Assembly: GCF_016863555.1 (NCBI RefSeq)
Contig: NZ_BOPC01000015.1
Location: forward strand, 1 to 64,000
DNA from: Micromonospora qiuiae
GTDB lineage: Bacteria; Actinomycetota; Actinomycetes; Mycobacteriales; Micromonosporaceae
Reading direction: 5' to 3'
DNA length: 64,000 nt
Shown: piece after piece, positions 37,355 through 46,241 of the stretch
How positions within the stretch are numbered: position 1 is the first letter of the stretch
Layout of the letters: each line of letters begins with the position of its first letter
The notes under the pieces: generated by a model
What the model was told of the DNA's origin: nothing
What the model saw: only the letters and a program-made list of their open reading frames with translations
The model's database searches: none
Position numbers and translations under genes: made by a program

Positions 37355-38791
37355 GTGAGCGAGTTCGATGTGGCCGGCGCTGCGGTGCAGGCGGCGTTGG
37401 ACGCGGGCGCGCGGTACGCCGATGCCCGGGTGATGCACCGGCGCTACGAGTCGATGTCGGCCCGCAACGGCGACGTCGAGGCACTCACCCAGGACGAGAG
37501 TCTCGGGCTGGGCGTACGCGCGCTGGTCGGATCCAGCTGGGGATTCCAGGCCGTACCCGAACTGTCCGAGCGGGCCGCCCGCGACGCCGGCCACCGGGCC
37601 GCCCGTATTGCCGCAGCCAGCGGTCTGGTCCCCGGCCCACCGGTCGACCTGATCGGCTCCACGCCGACCACGGGGAGCTGGTCCTCGGCCTGCGAGGTGG
37701 ACCCACTCGGTGTCTCACTGTCCACCAAGGGCGACCTGCTGGTGGCCGCCACCGGCACGATGACCGAGCACGGCGCCGACCTCGCCGAGGGCCTCTACCA
37801 GATCTGGGACACCGCGAAGTGGTTCGTCTCCAGCGAGGGGCACCGCATTGACCAGCGCATCCGCGAGTGCGGCGCCGGCATCTCGGCCACCTCCATCGGC
37901 GACGGCGAGACGCAACGGCGATCCTGGCCCAGCCACCGCGGCCAGTACGGCACCACCGGCTGGGAGCTGGTCGACTCGCTCGACCTGACCGCCCACGCCG
38001 CGCGCATGGCCGAGGAGTCGCGGGCGCTGCTCACCGCGCCGCTCTGCCCCACCGGCGAGACCGATCTGATCCTCGGCGGCGAGCAGTTGGCGTTACAGAT
38101 CCACGAGTCGGTCGGGCACGCCATCGAGCTGGACCGCATCCTCGGCTGGGAGGCGGCCTTCGCCGGCACCTCGTGGCTGGATCTCACGCAGCTCGGCTCG
38201 CTGCGCTACGGCTCCGACCTGATGAACATCACCATCGACCCGACCATCCCGGGCGCGTTGGGCAGCTTCGGCTACGACGACGAGGGTTCGCCCGCGGTCA
38301 AGCGCGACGCGGTCCGCGCCGGGCGGTGGGTGGGCGTGCTGGCCGGGCGGGACTCGGCCGCCGTCGCGGGCCTGGACTACGGCGGCAGCGTACGCGCCGA
38401 CGGCTGGGCGCGGCTGCCGATGGTGCGGATGACCAACGTCGGCCTGGAGCCCGGCCCGCACACGCTGGAGGAGATCATCGCCGCCACCGACGAGGGGGTG
38501 CTGATGGACGTCAACCGCTCCTGGTCCATCGACGACAAACGGTTGAACTTCCAGTTCGGCTGCGAGATCGGGTGGGAGATCCGCAACGGCCGGCGGGGGC
38601 GGATGTTGCGTAACCCGACCTACACCGGCATCGGGCCGCTGTTCTGGCGCTCGATGGACATGCTCTCCGACGAGATCGTCTCCTGGGGCACTCCGAACTG
38701 CGGCAAGGGCCAGCCCGGCCAGGTCGGGCACACCGGGCACCCGGCCGCGCCGGCCCGGTTCCGCAACGTCCGCGTGGGGGTGCAGGCGTGA
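37355..38791 (+). CDS. tldD: TldD-like metallopeptidase
   Basis: A 478-residue TldD/PmbA-family protein. The metal motif HESVGHAIELD (His250, Glu251, His255) matches the HExxxH pattern of TldD, the catalytic subunit that cleaves unfolded or modified peptides inside the TldD/TldE heterodimer (in E. coli, microcin B17 maturation and CcdA turnover). NVGLEPGPHTLEEII and MDVNRSWSIDDKRLNFQFG are further TldD signatures. GTG 37355 follows atggagcgcc. The stop overlaps the GTG of the tldE/pmbA-like gene in GTGA, so the partners are coupled. Confidence 0.92.
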   Translation: MSEFDVAGAAVQAALDAGARYADARVMHRRYESMSARNGDVEALTQDESLGLGVRALVGSSWGFQAVPELSERAARDAGHRAARIAAASGLVPGPPVDLIGSTPTTGSWSSACEVDPLGVSLSTKGDLLVAATGTMTEHGADLAEGLYQIWDTAKWFVSSEGHRIDQRIRECGAGISATSIGDGETQRRSWPSHRGQYGTTGWELVDSLDLTAHAARMAEESRALLTAPLCPTGETDLILGGEQLALQIHESVGHAIELDRILGWEAAFAGTSWLDLTQLGSLRYGSDLMNITIDPTIPGALGSFGYDDEGSPAVKRDAVRAGRWVGVLAGRDSAAVAGLDYGGSVRADGWARLPMVRMTNVGLEPGPHTLEEIIAATDEGVLMDVNRSWSIDDKRLNFQFGCEIGWEIRNGRRGRMLRNPTYTGIGPLFWRSMDMLSDEIVSWGTPNCGKGQPGQVGHTGHPAAPARFRNVRVGVQA

Positions 38792-40212
38792 CCGCCGCCG
38801 ACGACGCCGAACTGGACGTCGCCGGTCAGGTGGTGGAGCTGGTCACTCGCTTGGCCGGGCCGGGTGCGCAGGCCGAGGTGCTGGTGACCCGGGCCGAGCT
38901 GGCGTTGACCCGGTTCGCCAACTCCGCGATCCACCAGAACGTCGCCGAGTCCGGAATGGAGATCCAGCTGCGCGTACACCTGGCCGGGCGTACCGCCGCG
39001 GGCAGCGCGCACGGTGCCGTTCCCGGCGGCCTACCCGCGCTGGTGGAGCGGGTCTTGGCGATGGTCCGGTTCGCCCCGACCGACCCGGCCTGGCCCGGTC
39101 TCACGCCGCCCGTGCCGGTGGCCGCCTCGCCGGAGTGGGACGCGGCCACCGGGTACGCCGGGCCGGACGAACGGGCCGCTCTGGTCCGGGCGTTCGTCGA
39201 CGCGGCCGGCGGGCTGGAGACCGCGGGGTACTGCCGCACGGCGCTGCACGCGACCGGCTTCGCGAACTCGGCCGGGCACGCGGCCCAGGGGTACGCGGCC
39301 GAGGCGGCGATGGACGGGATAGCCCGGATCGGTGGTGCGGACGGCACGGCCCGGCACTGGGTCGACCGGCTGGCCGATCTCGACGGTGCCGAGTTGGGGC
39401 GCCGGGCCGCGACGAAGGCCCGGGCCGCGGCCGACCCGGTGGAGTTGCCGCCCGGGCGGTACCCGGTGGTCCTGGAGCCGGCCGCCGTGGCGGACCTGCT
39501 GGAGAACCTGGCCTGGTACGGCTTCAACGGCAAGCGGTACGCCGAGCGGCAGTCGTTCGCCGAGCCCGGCGTGGCCCAGCTCGATCAGGCGGTGACCCTG
39601 GTCGACGATCCGTTGGGCGCCTCCGGGTTGCCGTTCGATTTGGAGGGCACACCGGCCCGGGCGCTGACCCTGGTGGATGCGGGCACCACCACCGCCGTGG
39701 TGCACGACCGGCGCAGCGCCGCCGAGTCCGGTGCCGAGTCGACCGGTCACGCCTGGGCCGGCAGCGCCACCTTCGGCCCGATCCCGCGCAACCTGCGCCT
39801 CGTCCCGTCCGGCACGGCCGGCGCGGCCAGCACCAAGGGCGCAGGCAGCGCGAACGCAACCGGCGGCGGGGCTGGCGCGGTGACCGATGCGGACACCGCT
39901 GCCCTGGTTTCCCGGATGGGGCGCGGCCTGCTGGTCAGCGACCTCTGGTACACCCGAGTGCTCGAACCGAAACGCCTGGTGGTCACCGGTCTGACCCGCA
40001 ACGGCGTCTGGTTGGTGGAGGACGGCCAGGTCACCCGGGCAGTACGCGACCTGCGGTTCACCGAGTCGTACCCGCGGGCGCTCGGGCCCGGCGCGGTGCT
40101 GGAGGTGGGCCGGCGTTCGGTCCGAGTGCCGGATCGCTGGGACGGTGCCTGGTGGGAGGCGCCGTCGCTGCGGCTGGCCTCCTGGAACTTCACCGGCGGC
40201 GCGTCCGGCTGA
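38788..40212 (+). CDS. pmbA: TldE/PmbA-like partner subunit
   Basis: A 474-residue member of the same family without the HExxxH motif, as expected for TldE/PmbA. Recognisable blocks are VTRAELALTRFANSAIHQNV at the N-terminus, PAAVADLLENLAWYGFNGKR in the middle and GLLVSDLWYTRVLEPKRLVV near the C-terminus. It should form the substrate channel with the TldD encoded just upstream. A low-complexity Ala/Gly/Thr insert lies near residues 345-370. GTG 38788 overlaps the previous stop. Confidence 0.92.
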   Translation: MTAADDAELDVAGQVVELVTRLAGPGAQAEVLVTRAELALTRFANSAIHQNVAESGMEIQLRVHLAGRTAAGSAHGAVPGGLPALVERVLAMVRFAPTDPAWPGLTPPVPVAASPEWDAATGYAGPDERAALVRAFVDAAGGLETAGYCRTALHATGFANSAGHAAQGYAAEAAMDGIARIGGADGTARHWVDRLADLDGAELGRRAATKARAAADPVELPPGRYPVVLEPAAVADLLENLAWYGFNGKRYAERQSFAEPGVAQLDQAVTLVDDPLGASGLPFDLEGTPARALTLVDAGTTTAVVHDRRSAAESGAESTGHAWAGSATFGPIPRNLRLVPSGTAGAASTKGAGSANATGGGAGAVTDADTAALVSRMGRGLLVSDLWYTRVLEPKRLVVTGLTRNGVWLVEDGQVTRAVRDLRFTESYPRALGPGAVLEVGRRSVRVPDRWDGAWWEAPSLRLASWNFTGGASG

Positions 40213-40469
40213 CCGCTTGTCGATCTTTTTCGTACGCTCACATCACGATATTGACCGTGGGGTTTCCAAAGAGCGGGACACACGGGACACTGCCTTGCGC
40301 GGACGGCCCGCCTAGATCGGCGTAACGTGTGTCACTTAGCTGCTCCGGTACGCCCGGCGCGGTCGTTGGTGTGCGCGTGACCCGGCAAGCGGGCGGTGGT
40401 TCGCCGGTCCGCATGCCGGCCGGAAGTGTTCCGCCGCCCGTTGAGGGCCCCGTCAGGGAGACGACACGA

Positions 40470-41276
40470 ATGACATCATCGGCAACGAACCCGCGAGGGG
40501 TGCGGGCACGCGCCGCCATCGCGGCGAAGACGTTGCGGACGGACCGTTGGTGGTTGGCGCCGCTGGCCACCGTCATCGGGCTCGGCGCGTGGATCACGTA
40601 CGCGACGGTCCGGGTCTTCATGCACGACCACTACTGGGTCGAGAAGTACCACTACCTCACCCCGTTCTACTCGCCGTGCGTGACCGACCGTTGCATTCCG
40701 GAGGCCTCCCACTTCGGGCAGTACCTGCCCGGCTGGTGGATCATCCCGGACGCCGCGTTCACCCTGCCGTTCCTGCTGCTGTTCCGGCTGACCTGCTACT
40801 ACTACCGCAAGGCGTACTACCGGTCGTTCTGGCTTTCGCCACCGGCCTGCGCGGTGCCCGACGGCCACGCCAGCTACGGCGGTGAGACCCGGTTCCCGCT
40901 GATCGTGCAGAACTCGCACCGCTACTTCTTCTACTTCGCGGTGGTCATCTCGCTGATCAACAGCTGGGACGTGGTCCTGGCCTTCCGCAGCCCCGACGGC
41001 TTCGGGTTCGGCCTGGGCAACCTGATCCTGCTCGGCAACGTGATCATGCTCTGGGGGTACACCATCTCCTGCCACTCCTGCCGGCACATCATCGGCGGGC
41101 GGCTGAAGCACTTCTCCAAACATCCGGTGCGCTACCGGGCCTGGGGCTTCGTCTCCTGGCTGAACGTCCGGCACATGCAGCTCGCCTGGATCACCCTCGG
41201 CACGCTGGCGCTGACCGACTTCTACGTCATGTCCGTCGCCGCCGGGTGGATCTCCGACCTGCGGTTCATCAACTAA
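40470..41276 (+). CDS. sdhC: Succinate dehydrogenase membrane anchor subunit
   Basis: A 268-residue membrane protein, first gene of a three-gene operon with sdhA 12 bp downstream. About five helices are visible (near residues 25-45, 85-105, 145-165, 180-200, 235-255). The layout resembles the anchor of actinobacterial Sdh1 (M. tuberculosis Rv0249c), a single-polypeptide cytochrome b-type anchor; histidines in helices (ISCHSCRHIIGG, QNSHRYFFYF) are candidates for haem ligation. It anchors the complex and passes electrons to or from menaquinone. ATG 40470 follows agggagacgac. The 257-bp upstream region must carry the operon promoter; I see no clear boxes. Confidence 0.87.
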   Translation: MTSSATNPRGVRARAAIAAKTLRTDRWWLAPLATVIGLGAWITYATVRVFMHDHYWVEKYHYLTPFYSPCVTDRCIPEASHFGQYLPGWWIIPDAAFTLPFLLLFRLTCYYYRKAYYRSFWLSPPACAVPDGHASYGGETRFPLIVQNSHRYFFYFAVVISLINSWDVVLAFRSPDGFGFGLGNLILLGNVIMLWGYTISCHSCRHIIGGRLKHFSKHPVRYRAWGFVSWLNVRHMQLAWITLGTLALTDFYVMSVAAGWISDLRFIN

Positions 41277-41288
41277 GGGCCTTCTGAC

Positions 41289-43271
41289 ATGACGACCACT
41301 ACCACTCGCATCGAGCGACACCACTACGACGTCGTCGTTATCGGGGCCGGCGGCGCCGGCCTGCGCGCGGCGATCGAGGCCCGGCTGGCCGGCAAGAAGA
41401 CCGCCATCATCTCCAAGTCGCTGTTCGGCAAGGCGCACACGGTGATGGCCGAGGGTGGCGCCGCCGCGGCCATGGGGAACGTGAACAGCCGGGACAACTG
41501 GCAGGTGCACTTCCGCGACACCATGCGCGGCGGCAAGTTCCTCAACAACTTCCGGATGGCCGAGCTGCACGCCAAGGAGGCCCCGCAGCGGATCTGGGAG
41601 CTGGAGACGTACGGCGCGCTGTTCGACCGTACGAAGGACGGCAAGATCTCCCAGCGCAACTTCGGCGGCCACGAGTACCCCCGGCTGGCGCACGTCGGCG
41701 ACCGGACCGGCCTGGAAATGATCCGCACCCTCCAGCAGAAGATCGTCTCGCTGCAGCAGGAGGACAGGCGCACGCACGGCTCGTACGACGCGCGGATCCG
41801 GGTCTTCGACGAGACCACCATCACCGAGCTGATGCTCGATGGTGACCGGATCGCCGGCGCTTTCGGCTACTACCGGGAATCCGGCGAATTCATCCTCTTC
41901 GAGGCACCCGCCGTGGTGCTCGCCACCGGCGGTGTCGGACGCTCCTACAAGGTCACCTCGAACTCGTGGGAGTACACCGGGGACGGTCACGCGCTGGCGC
42001 TGCGCGCCGGGGCGACCCTGATCAACATGGAGTTCCTCCAGTTCCACCCCACCGGCATGGTCTGGCCGCCCTCGGTCAAGGGCATCCTGGTCACCGAGTC
42101 GGTACGCGGCGACGGCGGCATCCTGAAGAACTCCGAGGGCAAGCGGTTCATGTTCGACTACGTCCCCGACGTCTTCCGCAAGCAGTACGCGGAGACCGAG
42201 GAGGAGGCGGACCGCTGGTACACCGACCCGGACAACAACCGGCGCCCGCCGGAGCTGCTGCCCCGCGACGAGGTCGCCCGTGCGATCAACAGCGAGGTCA
42301 AGGCGGGTCGGGGTACGCCGGCCGGCGGCGTCTACCTGGACATCGCCTCGCGCCTGCCGGCCGAGGAGATCCGCCGTCGCCTGCCGTCGATGCACCACCA
42401 GTTCAAGGGGTTGGCCGACGTCGACATCACGAAGGAGCCGATGGAGGTCGGCCCGACCTGCCACTACGTGATGGGTGGCATCGAGGTCGACCCGGACAGC
42501 GGCGCCGCGTACGGCTCGGTGCGTGGTCTGTTCGCCGCCGGTGAGGTCACCGGCGGCATGCACGGCTCCAACCGGCTCGGCGGCAACTCCCTGTCCGACC
42601 TGCTGGTCTTCGGCAAGCGGGCGGGGGGCCACGCGTCCACCTACGTCGACCAGCTCGCCGCCCGGCCCCGGGTCGCGGTGAGCATGGTGGAGACCGCCGT
42701 GGAGACGGCGCTGGCGCCGCTGCAGCGGGACACCGGCGAGAACCCGTACACCCTCCAGCAGGACCTCCAGGCGGTGATGGGGGATCTGGTCGGAATCATC
42801 CGGCGGGAAAACGAGCTGGAGGACGCTTTGGGCAGGCTCGCCGAGCTGCGCGAGCGGGTGGCGAAGGTCAGCGCGTCCGGCGGCCGGCGCTACAACCCGG
42901 GCTGGCACCTGGCGCTGGACCTGCGCAACATGCTGGTCGTCTCGGAGTGCACCGCCAAGGCGGCGCTGGAACGCCGCGAGTCGCGCGGCGGACACACCCG
43001 CGAGGACTACCCCACGATGGATCCGCAGTGGCGACGGATCAACCTGGTCTGCTCGCTGGAGGGCGACACCGTCCGGTTGGACCGCAAGCCGCTGCCGAAG
43101 ATGCGCACCGAGTTGATCAGCCTGTTCGACCGCGCGGAGCTGGCCAAGTACCTCACCGACGAGGAGCTCGCCGAGTTCGACGCCCTCGCCGCCGCCGACG
43201 CCAAGGCCGCCGCTGCTGCCACCGCCGCCGATGCCGCCGGTGCCGGCGCCGCCGAGAAGGAGAATCGCTGA
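41289..43271 (+). CDS. sdhA: Succinate dehydrogenase / fumarate reductase flavoprotein
   Basis: A 660-residue flavoprotein. The FAD dinucleotide motif VIGAGGAGLRAAIEA is at residues 17-31, GKAHTVMAEGG carries the histidine that normally binds FAD covalently, and LINMEFLQFHPTGMVWP, TESVRGDGG and HGSNRLGGNSLSDLLVFG are family active-site blocks. It oxidises succinate to fumarate in the TCA cycle and electron transport chain. The C-terminus ends in an Ala/Asp-rich low-complexity tail (about 25 residues). Its TGA shares one base with the ATG of sdhB. Confidence 0.95.
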   Translation: MTTTTTRIERHHYDVVVIGAGGAGLRAAIEARLAGKKTAIISKSLFGKAHTVMAEGGAAAAMGNVNSRDNWQVHFRDTMRGGKFLNNFRMAELHAKEAPQRIWELETYGALFDRTKDGKISQRNFGGHEYPRLAHVGDRTGLEMIRTLQQKIVSLQQEDRRTHGSYDARIRVFDETTITELMLDGDRIAGAFGYYRESGEFILFEAPAVVLATGGVGRSYKVTSNSWEYTGDGHALALRAGATLINMEFLQFHPTGMVWPPSVKGILVTESVRGDGGILKNSEGKRFMFDYVPDVFRKQYAETEEEADRWYTDPDNNRRPPELLPRDEVARAINSEVKAGRGTPAGGVYLDIASRLPAEEIRRRLPSMHHQFKGLADVDITKEPMEVGPTCHYVMGGIEVDPDSGAAYGSVRGLFAAGEVTGGMHGSNRLGGNSLSDLLVFGKRAGGHASTYVDQLAARPRVAVSMVETAVETALAPLQRDTGENPYTLQQDLQAVMGDLVGIIRRENELEDALGRLAELRERVAKVSASGGRRYNPGWHLALDLRNMLVVSECTAKAALERRESRGGHTREDYPTMDPQWRRINLVCSLEGDTVRLDRKPLPKMRTELISLFDRAELAKYLTDEELAEFDALAAADAKAAAAATAADAAGAGAAEKENR

Positions 43272-44338
43272 TGGGTACGAAGCGCCAGTTCCGGATCTGG
43301 CGAGGCGACGCCGACGGTGGCGACCTGCAGGACTACACGGTCGAGGTGAACGAGGGCGAGGTCGTCCTCGACGTGATCCACCGGTTGCAGGCCACCGAGG
43401 CGCCCGACCTGGCCTGCCGGTGGAACTGCAAGGCGGGCAAGTGCGGCTCCTGCTCCATGGAGATCAACGGGTTGCCCAAGCTCGGCTGTATGACCCGGAT
43501 GTCGACGTTCGAGGAGAACGAGACGATCACGGTGACCCCGCTGCGTACCTTCCCGGTCATCCGGGATCTGGTCACCGACGTGTCGTTCAACTACGAGAAG
43601 GCGCGGGAGACCCCGGCCTTCGCGCCGCCGGCCGACCTGGCCCCCGGGGACTACCGGATGCAGCAGGTCGACGTGGAACGCTCGCAGGAGTTCCGCAAGT
43701 GCATCGAGTGCTTCCTGTGCCAGACCGTCTGTCATGTGATCCGTGACCACGACGAGAACAAATCGGCCTTCGCCGGGCCGCGGTACTTCATCCGCGCCGC
43801 CGAGCTGGACATGCACCCGCTGGACACCAAAAGCGACCGCAAGGAGTACGCGCAGTCAGAACAGGGCTTGGGCTTCTGCAACATCACCAAGTGCTGCACC
43901 GAGGTTTGCCCCGAGCACATCAAGATCACCGACAACGGGATCATCCCCATGAAGGAACGGGTCGTCGACCGCAGGTACGATCCACTTGTGTGGCTCGGCA
44001 GCAAGATCTTCCGGAGGGGTCAGGTGCCTCAGACCTTCGTGACCAGCGAACACTCCCCAGGCGCCGTGCGCTCGCACGCTCCGAGTGGCGGTACCCACTC
44101 GCACGCGGGTGGCTCGCACGACGCCAAGTCGGAGACGCAGGCCCAGCAGGGTGTCAACTGGCACCGTGAGGTGCCGAAGCCGACCGCCCCCGCGGTGGAC
44201 GCGAGCGGCCGGCTCCCCCTGACGGAGCTCACCTTCGACCGCGCCGCAGCCCCCTCCCCCTTCGGCGACGACGTCACCTTCCCCCTCCCTCCCGAACACC
44301 TGAACTTCGCCCACCCCCAACAGGACGAAAAGCACTAA
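43271..44338 (+). CDS. sdhB: Succinate dehydrogenase iron-sulfur subunit, long C-terminus
   Basis: A 355-residue protein. The N-terminal plant-type ferredoxin domain binds [2Fe-2S] through CRWNCKAGKCGSC plus a later Cys (KLGCMTR). The C-terminal domain carries CIECFLCQTVC and CNITKCCTEVCPE for the [4Fe-4S] and [3Fe-4S] clusters. Family members end near residue 250, but this one adds about 100 residues rich in His, Ser and Pro (SHAPSGGTHSHAGGSHD, then LPLTELTFDRAAAP) with unknown role. It shares one base with sdhA (TGATG) and is followed by a strong hairpin. Confidence 0.94.
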   Translation: MGTKRQFRIWRGDADGGDLQDYTVEVNEGEVVLDVIHRLQATEAPDLACRWNCKAGKCGSCSMEINGLPKLGCMTRMSTFEENETITVTPLRTFPVIRDLVTDVSFNYEKARETPAFAPPADLAPGDYRMQQVDVERSQEFRKCIECFLCQTVCHVIRDHDENKSAFAGPRYFIRAAELDMHPLDTKSDRKEYAQSEQGLGFCNITKCCTEVCPEHIKITDNGIIPMKERVVDRRYDPLVWLGSKIFRRGQVPQTFVTSEHSPGAVRSHAPSGGTHSHAGGSHDAKSETQAQQGVNWHREVPKPTAPAVDASGRLPLTELTFDRAAAPSPFGDDVTFPLPPEHLNFAHPQQDEKH

Positions 44339-44368
44339 CCCCCTCCCTCTCCCTCTCCCCCTCTCTGC

Positions 44369-44429
44369 GTTGATCATGAGGTTAGCGGCGATGTTGATCT
44401 CTTAAACTGCCGCTAACCTCATGATCAAC
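44369..44429. terminator. Palindromic repeat family B, perfect copy
   Basis: gttgatcatgaggttagcgg begins the left arm (44369-44389); the right arm (44409-44429) is its exact 21-base reverse complement, with a 19-nt loop. It stands 30 bp after the sdhB stop and should terminate the sdh operon. Confidence 0.85.
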
Positions 44430-44529
44430 CGCCCGGTTGGGCGGGTGGGGGTGGGCTATCCACAGGGGTTGGGGTGGGGGTTATCCACAGGGGCTGCGGT
44501 GGGCGGTGGCGGTACGCCAGGCTCCGGGG

Positions 44530-45459
44530 GTGGTGGATCGACAGGGGCGACTGCGTTGGATTGCGGGGCGGCAGGATGGGCTCGTCTGCCGTGAGCAGGC
44601 ACTGGAGCACGGCTTCACCCGGCACGAGGTCGACAACCTTGTCGCCTTCGGGCGGTGGCAGTCGCTCGCCCGAGCCGTCTACCTCCCACAGCCCGTCGCG
44701 GCGGTGGAGCCGTCCCGGCGCCAGCAGATCCGGGCCGTACTGCTGTCGCTGGGGCCAGCTGCGCATGCTGTCCTCGGCACCGCTGCCGAGCTCCACGACA
44801 TTGCCGGCCTGCCGTCGTCCGACGAGATCCACGTCGGCCTACCGGGGGCAGCCGCCAAACGGGTGCGGGTCGGGCAACCCAACGTCGTGCTGCACCAACT
44901 TGAGCACCCGGCGAAATCGCTGGTCAGTCTGAGCGGATTGCGGCTCACTGACCCCATCTCCACGGTCAGCGACGTCATCCTGCGCGCCGGGCGCTACCCG
45001 GCCGTCTGCGTGCTGGACTCGGCATTGAACCGAGGATTGCTGAGCGAAGACGATCTGTCGTCGATCGCGCGCCGGATCAGGCGCCGGCGGGGCGCGGTAG
45101 CCGCTCGTGGCTACCTCGCGGAGGCGGATGGGCGGGCCCAGTCTCCGCTGGAGACCCGCGCCAGGCTGCGCTGCGTCGATGGCCGGGTGCCGCCAGACGT
45201 GTTGCAGTTGGAGGTACGCGACGACGACGGATACCTGCTCGGCATCGGCGACCTCGGCTGGCGCGCCCCAAGAGTGATCGCGGAGGCGGACGGCCGAGGC
45301 GTGCACGGCACCCCGGAGGCGCTCTTCGCCGACCGCCGCCGCCAGAACCGGCTGGTCAACGCCGGTTGGACGGTCCTCCGCTTCACCTGGCAGGACACCC
45401 TGGACCCCGCCTACATCCCCTGGATAGTCCGCCAAGCCCTCTCCACCCCCCGCCCCTAA
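44530..45459 (+). CDS. DUF559-type endonuclease-like protein
   Basis: About 309 residues. The N-terminal part resembles AbiEi-like/winged-helix proteins (EQALEHGFTRHEVDNLVAFG, LARAVYLP), and the C-terminal 100 residues look like the DUF559/Vsr-type PD-(D/E)XK fold: a GIGDLGW strand with Asp, the VIAEADG strand, then DRRRQNRLVNAGWTVLRFTW. Such genes are common and multicopy in actinobacteria; a role in DNA cleavage or as a toxin-like factor is inferred. Start candidates are GTG 44530 and GTG 44533; earlier codons in the frame translate as Trp/Gly strings. The gene stands between two hairpins with identical arms. Confidence 0.75.
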   Translation: MVDRQGRLRWIAGRQDGLVCREQALEHGFTRHEVDNLVAFGRWQSLARAVYLPQPVAAVEPSRRQQIRAVLLSLGPAAHAVLGTAAELHDIAGLPSSDEIHVGLPGAAAKRVRVGQPNVVLHQLEHPAKSLVSLSGLRLTDPISTVSDVILRAGRYPAVCVLDSALNRGLLSEDDLSSIARRIRRRRGAVAARGYLAEADGRAQSPLETRARLRCVDGRVPPDVLQLEVRDDDGYLLGIGDLGWRAPRVIAEADGRGVHGTPEALFADRRRQNRLVNAGWTVLRFTWQDTLDPAYIPWIVRQALSTPRP

Positions 45460-45498
45460 CACCCCACCCCCACCCCACCCCACCCCCTGCCCGACCCC

Positions 45499-45559
45499 GT
45501 TGATCATGAGGTTAGCGGCAGTAAAGGAGATCAACTTCGCCGCTAACCTCATGATCAAC
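45499..45559. terminator. Palindromic repeat family B, second perfect copy
   Basis: Arms 45499-45519 and 45539-45559 are the same 21-base sequence and complement as at 44369-44429, while the 19-nt loop differs (agtaaaggagatcaacttc). It lies between the convergent DUF559 and mutT genes. Confidence 0.85.
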
Positions 45560-45573
45560 GGAGTGGGGAGGGG

Positions 45574-45628
45574 GTGAGGGGGGTGGGGAGGGGGGTGGGG
45601 AGGGGGGTGGGGAGGGGGGTGGGGGTGG
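45574..45628. repeat. G-rich 12-bp tandem repeat
   Basis: The unit tggggagggggg is repeated about four times head to tail, giving many runs of four to six G on the plus strand. It ends directly at the stop codon of mutT (minus strand). Such a stretch could form G-quadruplexes. Confidence 0.8.
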
Positions 45629-46060
45629 TTAGAGGAGGGGGTGGAGGGCGGCGACTATGGGGGTGTCGGCGGGGAGCCAGGGGACCGTGTCGAGTTCGGT
45701 GGCGGAGAGCCAGCGCAGCTCCGAGTGCTCCAGGGGCTGGGGGCGGTCGCCGTGCAGCAGGCGGGCCGCGTACACCTTGAGCACGGAGCGGCCGTGCGCC
45801 ATCCGGACGTCGCGGCCGACCCGCTCGCCGACCTCCACCCGCACGCCGAGTTCCTCGGCGCATTCGCGCACCAGCGCCGCTATCTCGCTCTCTCCCGGCT
45901 CGACCTTGCCGCCGGGGAACTCCCACCTGCCCGCCACCTCGGGTGGGGCGGACCGGGCGCAGGCCAGCACCCGCCCATCCTCGATAATGGCCGCGCCGAC
46001 GACAACTTTCAGATCCCGCCGGGCGGCCTGCCCGCCACTATTAGGCCGTTCGGTCTGCAC
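45629..46060 (-). CDS. mutT: MutT-like (d)NTP pyrophosphohydrolase
   Basis: A 143-residue NUDIX protein. FPGGKVEPGESEIAAL with RECAEELGV forms the NUDIX box, and VVVGAAIIEDGRVLACARS is the typical MutT start. It probably hydrolyses 8-oxo-dGTP or other damaged nucleotides. The C-terminal LSATELDTVPWLPAD fits the MutT/CTP-pyrophosphohydrolase branch. GTG 46060 is the first start in frame; the true start could be some codons later because the first 15 residues are not conserved-looking. Confidence 0.85.
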   Translation of the reverse strand: MQTERPNSGGQAARRDLKVVVGAAIIEDGRVLACARSAPPEVAGRWEFPGGKVEPGESEIAALVRECAEELGVRVEVGERVGRDVRMAHGRSVLKVYAARLLHGDRPQPLEHSELRWLSATELDTVPWLPADTPIVAALHPLL

Positions 46061-46241
46061 GGGCGTCCAGCGTGCCAGATCAAATGGCGGTTTGGGTAGC
46101 GTGGTTGACCATCAGGCCAGGAATCCCAGAAGTGTGGGCGTGGACACACCCCCCGTGCGACGTAAAACTAGAGGCACCGACAAGACACGGGGCGGCGACG
46201 ATTTGGCCACAAGCCGGCAACGAAGCCTGGGAGGCGCGGTG

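Noticed and set aside
40213..40469. Redox-regulator (Rex-like) site upstream of sdhC at aacgtgtgtcactta
   Set aside because: The dyad is too imperfect to separate from chance; no confident operator could be named.
44456..44489. Two DnaA-box-like sequences, ctatccaca and ttatccaca, 25 bp apart
   Set aside because: Only two boxes, no dnaA or dnaN nearby and no AT-rich unwinding region, so an origin is not supported.
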